Shown: piece by piece, positions 1 through 5,970 of the stretch
How positions within the stretch are numbered: the first letter of the stretch is position 1
Layout of the letters: each line of letters opens with the position of its first letter
DNA from: Nitriliruptoraceae bacterium
GTDB taxonomy: Bacteria > Actinomycetota > Nitriliruptoria > Nitriliruptorales > Nitriliruptoraceae
Direction: 5' to 3'
Assembly (NCBI GenBank): GCA_007116505.1
Contig: SKII01000061.1
Location: 1-7,920, forward strand
Length of the DNA: 7,920 nucleotides
Notes under the pieces: generated by a model
Databases searched by the model: none
Seen by the model: the letters and a program-made list of their open reading frames with translations, nothing else
Told to the model about the DNA's origin: nothing
Position numbers and translations under genes: made by a program

Positions 1-580
1 TCAGCTCACCCGTCTGCTGGTAGACGATCGTCGTGGCGAGGAGCACGAGCGCTCCACCGCTGACGAGGTAGCCGAGGTAGCGGCGCCCGGCGGCGATCGC
101 CTTCGCATCCCCCTTGTGGGTCACGAGCGGGTACGTCGCGACGGTGAGCAGCTCGTAGAAGATGAAGAAGGTGAGCAGGTCGGCGGCCATCGCGACGCCG
201 AACGCGGTGGACAGGCAGAGGGCGTAGAACGCCATGAACCGCGTCTGGTTGGCGGCATGGTCGCCGCGCAGGTACCCGGCCGCGTAGGGGGAGGCGAGGA
301 CCCACAGGAACGCTGCGAGGAGCGCGAACAGGAGCGCCATCCCGTCCATGCGGAGCGCGAGCGTCAGGCCGGGGAGGGCCTCGACGAGCTCGGTGGTCGG
401 GACCTCGCCCCGTAGCGCGGCAGGCACGAGGGAGGCGACGAGCAGGAAGGTGACGACCGCGCCGGCGACCAGCGTGGTGTCGCGGGCGTCGGGGCGGGCC
501 CGGAGCGCGACGACGAGCAGGGAGGTCGCCACGGGGGCGAGGACGATGAGCAGCGGGAGCATCGAGGCTTCGGTGCCCAT
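1..580 (-). CDS. Proton-conducting antiporter-type membrane subunit (MrpD/NuoN-like), 3' end outside window
   Basis: This is the N-terminal 193 residues of a multi-pass membrane protein; the frame is open to the window edge. It reads as a member of the proton-conducting transporter family shared by Mrp Na+/H+ antiporter subunit D and complex I subunits NuoL/M/N. Seen in the sequence: hydrophobic helices at about residues 7-26, 36-56, 80-103, 114-134 and 134-152, and the family stretch FFIFYELLTVATYPLVTHK at 138-156. E143 in that stretch corresponds to the membrane-embedded glutamate essential in family members. A positively charged loop and another helix follow. The ATG at 578-580 is preceded on the minus strand by GAGGGGG, a good ribosome binding site. 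Family proteins run to about 480-500 residues, so roughly 40% is present. Subfamily (Mrp D, formate hydrogenlyase-like or stand-alone NuoN-like) cannot be fixed without the downstream genes. The gene lies 168 bp downstream of acs on the same strand and could be co-transcribed or have its own promoter. Confidence 0.85.
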   Translation of the reverse strand, partial: MGTEASMLPLLIVLAPVATSLLVVALRARPDARDTTLVAGAVVTFLLVASLVPAALRGEVPTTELVEALPGLTLALRMDGMALLFALLAAFLWVLASPYAAGYLRGDHAANQTRFMAFYALCLSTAFGVAMAADLLTFFIFYELLTVATYPLVTHKGDAKAIAAGRRYLGYLVSGGALVLLATTIVYQQTGEL

Positions 581-631
581 CTCACCCCCTCGCCGGTGCG
601 CGGTGTCGCTGCGGTCGGACGGCTCACGGCG

Positions 632-651
632 GGGCGGTGCTCGCTCCGCCC
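632..651 (-). terminator. GC-rich stem-loop between acs and the antiporter gene
   Basis: GGGCGG (632-637) and CCGCCC (646-651) form a perfect 6-bp all-GC stem with an 8-base loop in the 168-bp gap downstream of acs. There is no T-run after it, so it is at best a U-less terminator of the kind proposed for high-GC actinobacteria. It could equally be a leader hairpin of the antiporter mRNA. A second, looser pairing in the same gap is CCCGAG (712-717) with CTCGGG (734-739). Short GC stems arise easily by chance at this base composition. Confidence 0.25.
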
Positions 652-698
652 GGTGGACCCCCGGCCCCGGAACGTCGGGTGCTCGGTCTCCCGCGCGG

Positions 699-704
699 AG
701 GATA
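699..704 (-). promoter_or_regulatory. Possible -10 box for the antiporter gene
   Basis: On the minus strand this reads TATCCT, matching the TANNNT -10 consensus, about 120 bases upstream of the antiporter start codon. No convincing -35 hexamer is seen at 16-19 bases, and the assignment rests on one hexamer. Confidence 0.25.
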
Positions 705-748
705 GCGATGCCCCGAGATGCTCCCGTCCACGGCTCGGGTCCTGACCC

Positions 749-2722
749 TCAGGCGTCGCCGTCCCCGGAGCCTCCGGCGAGGTAGCGGTCCTTGATCGCG
801 TCGACGACGCCGGCGTCGGCGAGCGTCGTCGTGTCGCCGAGCTGCTTGTCCTCGGCGATGTCGCGCAGCAGCCGGCGCATGATCTTCCCCGAGCGCGTCT
901 TCGGGAGGTCGCCGGTGAACAGCAGCGACGCCGGCTTCGCGATCGGGGAGATCATCCGGGCGACGTGGTCGCGCAGCTCCGCGGCGAGCCGCTCGTCGCC
1001 CTCGATGCCGGCCCGGGGGGTGACGAAGGCGGCGATGGCCTGGCCCGTCAGCGGATCGGACCGTCCGATGACGGCCGCCTCCGCGACCGCAGGGTGGCTG
1101 ACGAGCGCCGACTCGACCTCGGTGGTGGAGAGCCGGTGCCCGGAGACGTTCATCACGTCGTCGACACGGCCGAGCAGCCAGAAGTACCCGTCCGCATCAC
1201 GCTTGGCCCCGTCCCCGGCGAAGTAGCGGCCGGGGAAGCGGGACCAGTAGGTATCGCGGTACCGCTGCTCGTCGCCCCAGATGCCGCGGAGCATCCCGGG
1301 CCACGGCCGGTCGAGCACCAGGTAGCCGCCGCCGGGGACGCCGACCTCGTCGCCGCGGTCGTCGACGATGGTCGCGGAGACGCCCGGGAGGGGGAAGGTC
1401 GCCGAGCCCGGCTTCGTCGTCGTCGCGCCCGGGAGCGGCGCGATCATCATCCCGCCGGTCTCCGTCTGCCACCACGTGTCGACGACGGGCACGTCGCCAC
1501 CGCCGATGACGTCGCGGTACCACATCCACGCCTCAGGGTTGATCGGCTCGCCGACGCTGCCGAGGATGCGCAGGCTCGACAGGTCGTGGCCGTCGGGATG
1601 CTGGCGTCCCCACTTCATGAACGCGCGGATCGCGGTCGGTGCGGTGTACAGCTGGGTCACGCCGTAGCGCGCGACGATCCTCCAGAAGCGGTCCTCGGCC
1701 GGGAAGTTCGGCGTGCCCTCGTACATGACCGAGGTCGCACCGTTCGCGAGGGGCCCGTAGACGATGTACGTGTGCCCGGTCACCCAGCCGATGTCGGCCG
1801 CACACCAGTAGACGTCGCGGGCCGCGTCGAGGTCGAACACCACGCGGTGGGTGAACGACGCCTGCGTGAGGTAGCCGCCGGTCGTGTGCATGATCCCCTT
1901 CGGCCGACCGGTGGTGCCCGACGTGTAGAGGAGGAACAGGAGGTCCTCGGCGCCCATCTCCTCCGGCGTGCAGTGCGCCTCCTGCGCCGGCACGAGGTCG
2001 TGCCACCACACGTCGCGACCGGCGGCCATCGCGACGTCCTCACCCGTGCGTCGGACGACGAGGACCCGCTCGATCGATGCCGACCCCTCCACGGCCTCGT
2101 CGGCCTGCTGCTTGAGCGGGAAGGTCGATCCGCGGCGGTGCGCCCCGTCCGCCGTCACGAGCACGCGGCACGACGAGTCCTCGATCCGCTCGCGCAGCGC
2201 GTTCGCGCTGAACCCGCCGAAGACGACGGAGTGGACGGCACCGATGCGCGCGCAGGCGAGCATCGTGACGGCGAGCTCCGGAACCATCGGCAGGTAGATG
2301 GCCACGCGGTCGCCGCGCCCCACCCCGAGCGCTCGCAGGGCGTTCGCCGCACGCGAGACCTCGTCGAGGAGCTCGCCGTAGGTGATGGTGCGCATGTCGC
2401 CCGGCTCGCCCTCCCAGTGGAACGCGACCCTGTCCCCGAGCCCTGCCTCGACGTGGCGATCGAGGCAGCTCACGCTGGCGTTCAGGGTCCCGTCGGCGAA
2501 CCACCGCGCGTGAGGCGCCTCCCAGTGGAGGACCTCGCTGAACGGCCGCATCCACGCGAGCGTGCGCGCCTGATCGGCCCAGAAGCCCTCCGGGTCCTCG
2601 TCGGCATGCTCGTGGAGGCTGCGGTCGACGATGCCGCTGCGCACGGCTGACGGCTCAGGCGGCGGGAAGCGCCGATCCTCCTCGAGCAGTCCCTCGATGG
2701 CGTCGCCGGACATGGTCGACAT
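749..2722 (-). CDS. acs: Acetyl-CoA synthetase (acetate--CoA ligase, AMP-forming)
   Basis: This cytosolic enzyme converts acetate, ATP and CoA to acetyl-CoA, AMP and PPi through an acetyl-adenylate. It has 657 residues, a typical Acs length. The Acs N-terminal region covers about 33-93. The AMP-binding P-loop YTSGTTGRPKG is at 266-276. Acetate-pocket residues lie in GWVTGHT (312-318), SVGEP (389-393) and WWQTETGG (417-424); W418 corresponds to the tryptophan that restricts the pocket to acetate. The hinge and C-terminal lid carry GRVDDVMNVSGHR (518-530). K613 in PKTRSGKIMRR is the adenylation lysine, a known target of reversible acetylation in characterised Acs enzymes. All key residues are present. 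The ATG at 2722 was chosen because it gives the normal length and is preceded by GGGGGA. The frame runs back to 2833, but those 37 residues are low-complexity and overlap the divergent promoter region. Alone on its strand, with the antiporter gene downstream. Substrate could include propionate, but the pocket favours acetate. Confidence 0.97.
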   Translation of the reverse strand: MSTMSGDAIEGLLEEDRRFPPPEPSAVRSGIVDRSLHEHADEDPEGFWADQARTLAWMRPFSEVLHWEAPHARWFADGTLNASVSCLDRHVEAGLGDRVAFHWEGEPGDMRTITYGELLDEVSRAANALRALGVGRGDRVAIYLPMVPELAVTMLACARIGAVHSVVFGGFSANALRERIEDSSCRVLVTADGAHRRGSTFPLKQQADEAVEGSASIERVLVVRRTGEDVAMAAGRDVWWHDLVPAQEAHCTPEEMGAEDLLFLLYTSGTTGRPKGIMHTTGGYLTQASFTHRVVFDLDAARDVYWCAADIGWVTGHTYIVYGPLANGATSVMYEGTPNFPAEDRFWRIVARYGVTQLYTAPTAIRAFMKWGRQHPDGHDLSSLRILGSVGEPINPEAWMWYRDVIGGGDVPVVDTWWQTETGGMMIAPLPGATTTKPGSATFPLPGVSATIVDDRGDEVGVPGGGYLVLDRPWPGMLRGIWGDEQRYRDTYWSRFPGRYFAGDGAKRDADGYFWLLGRVDDVMNVSGHRLSTTEVESALVSHPAVAEAAVIGRSDPLTGQAIAAFVTPRAGIEGDERLAAELRDHVARMISPIAKPASLLFTGDLPKTRSGKIMRRLLRDIAEDKQLGDTTTLADAGVVDAIKDRYLAGGSGDGDA

Positions 2723-2771
2723 GTATCCCCCGATCCTCGCTGCAGGGCGTCTCCCGAGCCCTCCGCCGCCG

Positions 2772-2801
2772 ATGCTAGACCCGACGAGCGTGTGGTGACG
2801 G
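2772..2801 (-). promoter_or_regulatory. Probable acs promoter
   Basis: On the minus strand TAGCAT (2772-2777) is a good TANNNT -10 box. A weak -35 match, CCGTCA (2796-2801), lies 18 bases upstream. Transcription would begin near 2765, giving a leader of about 43 bases before the acs ATG. The position inside the 120-bp divergent region fits. The -35 is poor, so the call rests mainly on the -10 and its location. Confidence 0.4.
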
Positions 2802-2842
2802 AGCGTCCCCGCAGCGGCGGTCGGGCATGGCACGATGCACGT

Positions 2843-3859
2843 ATGCCGAGCATCGACATGGACGCCCTCGAGGACGAGTGGGACGACGACGTCGCTGTTG
2901 GCCCGCGCGGTCGGCCGCTCGCGTCACCCGCCGCCCGTGCGGAGCGGGGTCGACAGCTCCCCGGGCGTGTCATCGCGGTGGACCGCGGCCGTATCCGTGT
3001 CGTGCCAGAAGGGGAGGGCATCGACGGCGCGAGCGACGCCCGCTACGGCGGCGCGATGCGTGGTCGCAAGGTCGTCGTGGGGGACCGTGTCCGTATCGCT
3101 CCCGCGCAGCGCGATGAGCCGGCACGGGTCGTCGAGCGGCTGGACCGAGCGACGCAGCTCGCGCGGACGAGCGACGACCTCGACCGCGGGATGCGCGTGC
3201 TCGTCGCGGACGCGGACGCCGTCGCGGTCGTGGTCGGTGCGGACAACCTCGCGGCGGGACTGCGCTTCGCCGACCGCGTGATCGTCGCGGCGACCACCGG
3301 GGGCCTCGCCACGGTGCTCGTCGTCAACAAGGTCGACCTCGTCGCGACGCCGGCGGAGCTCGACGCAGCGCTGGAGCCCTACTCGGGCGCGCTCGCGGAG
3401 GTGCTGCGCGTCTCGGCGGTGACGGGTGAGGGGACCGACCGGCTCCGTGGGCTGCTCGCGGACCGCTGGACGGTGCTGACCGGCCACTCGGGGGTCGGGA
3501 AGACGTCGCTGATGAACGTGCTCGTCCCGGACGCCGACCGTCGTACGGGGGAGGTGGGACGTCGCGGAGGGCGGCACACCACCGTCGCCTCGGTCGCGCT
3601 CCCGCTCCCGGGGGGCGGCTGGCTCGTCGACACGCCGGGCGTGCGCTCGTTCGGGCTCGGGATGCTCGACCGGCGTGGCGTCGCCGCCGGTTTCCCCGAG
3701 CTCGCGGGGCTCGTGTGTGCGCTCGACGACTGCCGGCACGACGGGGAACCCGGATGCCGGCTGCCCGAGGTGCCGCTGCATCCGGTCCGCCGCGCCGCGT
3801 TCGAGCGCCTCGCCGCCGCCGTCGAGGGTGTCGCCCGGGCCGATGATGATGCGACGTAG
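2843..3859 (+). CDS. rsgA: Ribosome small-subunit-dependent GTPase A
   Basis: RsgA (YjeQ/YloQ) is a circularly permuted GTPase that binds the 30S subunit and helps late maturation of 16S rRNA. The 338-residue protein is of family size. An OB-fold region lies at about 38-105. The GTPase motifs come in permuted order: NKVD (G4, 162-165), SAVTGEG (G5, 191-197), GHSGVGKTS (P-loop, 214-222), RHTT (G2, 244-247) and DTPG (G3, 263-266). The C-terminal zinc site has the expected spacing: C292, C297, H299 and C305 (CX4CXHX5C, ending in EPGC). All catalytic and metal residues are intact. The acidic N-terminus (several Asp/Glu at 4-16) is variable in the family. The ATG at 2843 is preferred over an in-frame GTG at 2792, which would place translated sequence across the acs promoter. 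No clear ribosome binding site precedes 2843. A -10-like CACGAT six bases before it would allow a leaderless mRNA, which is common in actinobacteria but only inferred here. Confidence 0.96.
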   Translation: MPSIDMDALEDEWDDDVAVGPRGRPLASPAARAERGRQLPGRVIAVDRGRIRVVPEGEGIDGASDARYGGAMRGRKVVVGDRVRIAPAQRDEPARVVERLDRATQLARTSDDLDRGMRVLVADADAVAVVVGADNLAAGLRFADRVIVAATTGGLATVLVVNKVDLVATPAELDAALEPYSGALAEVLRVSAVTGEGTDRLRGLLADRWTVLTGHSGVGKTSLMNVLVPDADRRTGEVGRRGGRHTTVASVALPLPGGGWLVDTPGVRSFGLGMLDRRGVAAGFPELAGLVCALDDCRHDGEPGCRLPEVPLHPVRRAAFERLAAAVEGVARADDDAT

Positions 3860-3868
3860 CGCCGCGGA

Positions 3869-3920
3869 TCCTGACCCGGACAGGACAGCTCGCCCGGCCC
3901 GCGACACGGGGGGATCAGGA
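3869..3920 (+). promoter_or_regulatory. Leader of the permease gene with mutually exclusive inverted repeats
   Basis: The 63-bp gap between rsgA and the permease contains TCCTGACCC (3869-3877). Its first five bases can pair with CAGGA (3881-3885, loop of 7). Alternatively the whole segment can pair, with one bulged A, with GGGATCAGGA (3911-3920), which includes most of the ribosome binding site GGGGGGA (3908-3914) just before the ATG. The pairings are visible, but a regulatory role is speculative. No strong promoter was seen in this gap, so the permease may be read from rsgA. Confidence 0.25.
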
Positions 3921-3922
3921 CC

Positions 3923-5701
3923 ATGAACCTCGCCCTGCTCAGCCTGCTCGCCTTCCTGCCGATCCTCACGATCGGTGTCCTGCTCGTCGGCCTCCGCTGG
4001 CCGGCACGCAACGCGATGGCAGTCGGCTTCATCGTCGTCGTCGCGGTGGCGCTCCTGGTCTGGGACGTCGAGCCGCTCGCTGTCGTCGCCTCGACCTTCC
4101 AGGGCCTCGGGATCGCCCTCCAGATCCTCTCGATCGTGTTCGGTGCCCTCCTGCTGCTCGCGACGCTCAACGCGTCCGGCGCGATGTCGTCCATCCGGGC
4201 AGGCTTCACGCGGGTGAGCCCGGCCCGCCGCGTCCAGGCCATCATCATCGCCTGGACGTTCGGCGCGTTCATCGAGGGCGCGTCGGGCTTCGGCACGCCG
4301 GCGGCCGTCGTCGCGCCGCTGCTGCTCGCGCTCGGCTTCCCGGCTATGGCCGCCGTCATGGCCGGCCTCATCATCCAGTCGACGCCCGTCACCTTCGGCG
4401 CCGTCGGCACGCCGATCCTCGTCGGTGTCCGCAGCGGTCTGTCCGGCACCTCGGCGGAGGAGAGCCTGATGGCGGCGGGCAGCAGCCTGCCCGAGTTCCT
4501 CGTCGAGGTCACCCACACCGCGGCGCTCGTGCACGCCATCGTCGGCCTGCTCATCCCGCTGTTCATCGTCGCGATGCTGACGAGGTTCTTCGGGGTGAAC
4601 CGTCGCTTCAGCGAGGGCCTCGCGATCTGGCCGTTCGCGCTGTTCGCCGGTGCGGCGTTCACCGGCCCCTACTGGCTGACCGCCCGCTTCCTCGGCCCCG
4701 AGTTCCCGTCCCTCCTCGGTGGACTCATCGGCCTCGTGATCGTCGTCTCCGCGGCGCGCACGGGCTTCCTGCAGCCGAAGGAGAACTGGGACTTCGCGCC
4801 GCGCGAGCGCTGGGAGCCGTTCTGGATGGGCGACCTCGAGCCGGACGACGCGAAGCCGCGCCAGACGATCGGGACCGCTCGCGCCTGGTCGCCCTACGTC
4901 GTCCTCGCTGTCGTGCTCGTGATCAGCCGCATCCCTGAGCTCGGGGTCCAGTCGGTGCTGCAGTCCGTCAACCCGACATGGAGCGACATCCTCGGCTACT
5001 CAGGGGTCAGCGCAGGCCTGCAGCCCTTCTACCTGCCGGGCTTCATGTTCCTCATCGCGGTCGTCGCGAGCCACCTCATCCACGGCATGTCCGGTGCGGA
5101 GATCCGCTCGTCATGGGGGACGGCGGGTCGCCAGATCGTGAAGGCGGCACCGGCGATGCTGATCGCCGTGCCGCTGGTGCGGATCTTCATCAACTCCGGC
5201 ACCGCGTTCACGAGCGGTGACCTCGCCTCGATGCCGCTGACGCTCGCAGAGGGTGCGGCCACAGCCGTCGGTGGCGCCTGGCCCGCGGTCGCACCGGTCA
5301 TCGGTGCGCTCGGGGCGTTCGCCGCCGGATCGAACACGATCAGCAACATCATGTTCGCGCAGTTCCAGTTCGCGACCGCTGAGGCGATCGGCGTGGATCC
5401 GGCGGTCGTCGTCGCCGTCCAGGCGGTCGGCGGCGCGGCGGGCAACATGGTGACGGTGCACAACGTCGTGGCCGCCGCCGCCACCGTGGGGTTGATCGGC
5501 CGAGAGGGCGACCTGCTGCGCAAGACGTTCATCGCCCTCACGTACTACCTGCTCGCCGCCGGGACGATCGCGATGCTGCTCGTCGCCGGGATCGGCGCGA
5601 ACCTCGGCACGCTGCTGCTCGGAGTGCTCCTCGCCCTCGCGGGTGCGATCCTGATCACGGCCCGCCGCGAGCGGCACCGAGGTGCCGAGACGAAGCGATG
5701 A
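3923..5701 (+). CDS. L-lactate permease family transporter (short carboxylate uptake)
   Basis: This is an integral cytoplasmic-membrane protein of the lactate permease family (LctP/LldP/GlcA), secondary transporters that import L-lactate, D-lactate or glycolate with protons. It has 592 residues, slightly longer than the usual 530-560, and about 13-14 hydrophobic segments. The family signature [13 protein letters not shown] is at 116-128. The C-terminal re-entrant-like segments are [19 protein letters not shown] (464-482) and [16 protein letters not shown] (503-518), followed by [15 protein letters not shown]. These last motifs differ from my recollection of the E. coli-type GGVTGKMISPQSIA, so this is probably a divergent subgroup and its exact substrate is uncertain. 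A soluble loop at about 284-318, rich in charged residues and Trp, faces one side of the membrane. The ATG has GGGGGGA eight bases upstream. The gene follows rsgA by 63 bp on the same strand. Co-location with acs suggests organic-acid use, but this is inference. Confidence 0.9.
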   Translation: MNLALLSLLAFLPILTIGVLLVGLRWPARNAMAVGFIVVVAVALLVWDVEPLAVVASTFQGLGIALQILSIVFGALLLLATLNASGAMSSIRAGFTRVSPARRVQAIIIAWTFGAFIEGASGFGTPAAVVAPLLLALGFPAMAAVMAGLIIQSTPVTFGAVGTPILVGVRSGLSGTSAEESLMAAGSSLPEFLVEVTHTAALVHAIVGLLIPLFIVAMLTRFFGVNRRFSEGLAIWPFALFAGAAFTGPYWLTARFLGPEFPSLLGGLIGLVIVVSAARTGFLQPKENWDFAPRERWEPFWMGDLEPDDAKPRQTIGTARAWSPYVVLAVVLVISRIPELGVQSVLQSVNPTWSDILGYSGVSAGLQPFYLPGFMFLIAVVASHLIHGMSGAEIRSSWGTAGRQIVKAAPAMLIAVPLVRIFINSGTAFTSGDLASMPLTLAEGAATAVGGAWPAVAPVIGALGAFAAGSNTISNIMFAQFQFATAEAIGVDPAVVVAVQAVGGAAGNMVTVHNVVAAAATVGLIGREGDLLRKTFIALTYYLLAAGTIAMLLVAGIGANLGTLLLGVLLALAGAILITARRERHRGAETKR

Positions 5702-5718
5702 GGGGGAGCGAGGCAGCA

Positions 5719-5737
5719 GTGCCGGACCGTCCCGCAC
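5719..5737 (+). terminator. Possible terminator hairpin of the permease gene
   Basis: GTGC (5719-5722) pairs with GCAC (5734-5737). After one C/C mismatch, GGA (5724-5726) pairs with TCC (5730-5732) around a 3-base loop. It lies 18 bases after the stop codon and before the tRNA promoter, where a terminator is expected. It has no T-run and only 7 pairs, so the call is weak. Confidence 0.3.
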
Positions 5738-5748
5738 GCTGACGCGGC

Positions 5749-5754
5749 TACCCT
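5749..5754 (+). promoter_or_regulatory. Probable -10 box for tRNA-Cys
   Basis: TACCCT matches the TANNNT -10 consensus and ends 14 bases before the mature tRNA 5' end, giving a short leader of about 8 bases. The best upstream -35-like hexamer (CGGACC at 5723-5728) is weak and the spacing is long at 20 bases. Placement is the main support. Confidence 0.4.
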
Positions 5755-5768
5755 GCCGACGCCGTCCC

Positions 5769-5839
5769 GGCGGGGTGGCCAAGTGGTAAGGCAGGGGACT
5801 GCAAATCCCCGATCACGGGTTCGATTCCCGTCCCCGCCT
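5769..5839 (+). tRNA. tRNA-Cys (anticodon GCA)
   Basis: A full cloverleaf of 71 bases is seen. The acceptor stem is GGCGGGG (5769-5775) with CCCCGCC (5832-5838). The D arm is GCC/GGC with loop AAGTGGTAA. The anticodon stem is GGGGA/TCCCC, with loop CTGCAAA placing anticodon GCA at 5801-5803. A 4-base variable region is followed by T arm ACGGG/CCCGT with loop TTCGATT. The discriminator base is T (U73) at 5839, the known identity base for cysteinyl-tRNA synthetase. The 3-bp D stem is normal for tRNA-Cys. The CCA end is not encoded (CTC follows), so it must be added after transcription. The gene stands alone between the permease and livH. Confidence 0.97.
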
Positions 5840-5885
5840 CTCGAGCCGCACGGCGTCCACGCGACGTCGGACCGTCGTGCCATCC

Positions 5886-5929
5886 GTCACCGTCCATCAC
5901 CGTCTATGCTCCCCGACCGCTGTAGCGGT
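5886..5929 (+). promoter_or_regulatory. Probable regulated promoter of the liv operon
   Basis: In the 131-bp gap between the tRNA and livH, TATCACC-like spacing gives way to a clear -10 box, TATGCT (5905-5910). Directly upstream is a two-copy 10-bp tandem repeat (5886-5895 and 5896-5905, 8 of 10 identical, core TCACCGTC). Just downstream is a perfect palindrome ACCGCT-GT-AGCGGT (5916-5929) at the expected transcription start. Repeats in the -35 region with no recognisable -35 hexamer suggest an activator, and the palindrome suggests a repressor operator. The bases are plainly visible; the roles are inferred, and no regulator gene lies in the window. Confidence 0.45.
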
Positions 5930-5957
5930 GAGAGATCGTGGCGCGGGAGCGAGCGGC

Positions 5958-5964
5958 GGAGGAG
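5958..5964 (+). promoter_or_regulatory. Ribosome binding site that decides the livH start
   Basis: GGAGGAG sits six bases before the GTG at 5971, an ideal Shine-Dalgarno arrangement. It would be internal to the gene if the in-frame GTG at 5938 were used, and that upstream GTG has only a weak GGTGAGAG in front. The shorter start also gives a normal-looking signal peptide. Confidence 0.7.
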
Positions 5965-5970
5965 CGTCAG

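Noticed and set aside
348..785. Plus-strand frame of 145 codons over the antiporter gene and the gap before acs
   Set aside because: Ser/Arg/Pro-rich low-complexity product, overlapping the antiporter coding sequence; no ribosome binding site or similarity recognised.
965..2650. Open frame of 561 codons on the plus strand opposite acs
   Set aside because: It is antisense to an intact, well-conserved acs. Its product is rich in Arg, Ala, Gly, Val and Asp with no recognisable motif, as expected when GC-rich codons are read backwards.
2723..2833. 37-residue N-terminal extension of Acs
   Set aside because: Gly/Arg-rich without conservation, would exceed the family length and covers the likely acs promoter. 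The ATG at 2722 has a better ribosome binding site.
2924..4534. Open frame of 536 codons on the minus strand opposite rsgA and the permease
   Set aside because: It spans two intact genes and the gap between them. Its product is Arg/Asp/Glu-rich low-complexity sequence without domains, a composition artefact.
3379..4662. Open frame of 427 codons on the minus strand opposite rsgA and the permease
   Set aside because: Another antisense shadow in a different frame, with no motif and no ribosome binding site of note.
5545..5883. Minus-strand frame with the peptide GDGNRTRDRGFAVPCLT
   Set aside because: This is the antisense of the tRNA-Cys gene, a well-known type of false protein in databases. 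The cloverleaf explains the conservation.
5938..5970. Upstream GTG start of livH
   Set aside because: The weak upstream site contrasts with GGAGGAG placed six bases before the GTG at 5971, and the extra 11 charged residues add nothing to the signal peptide.
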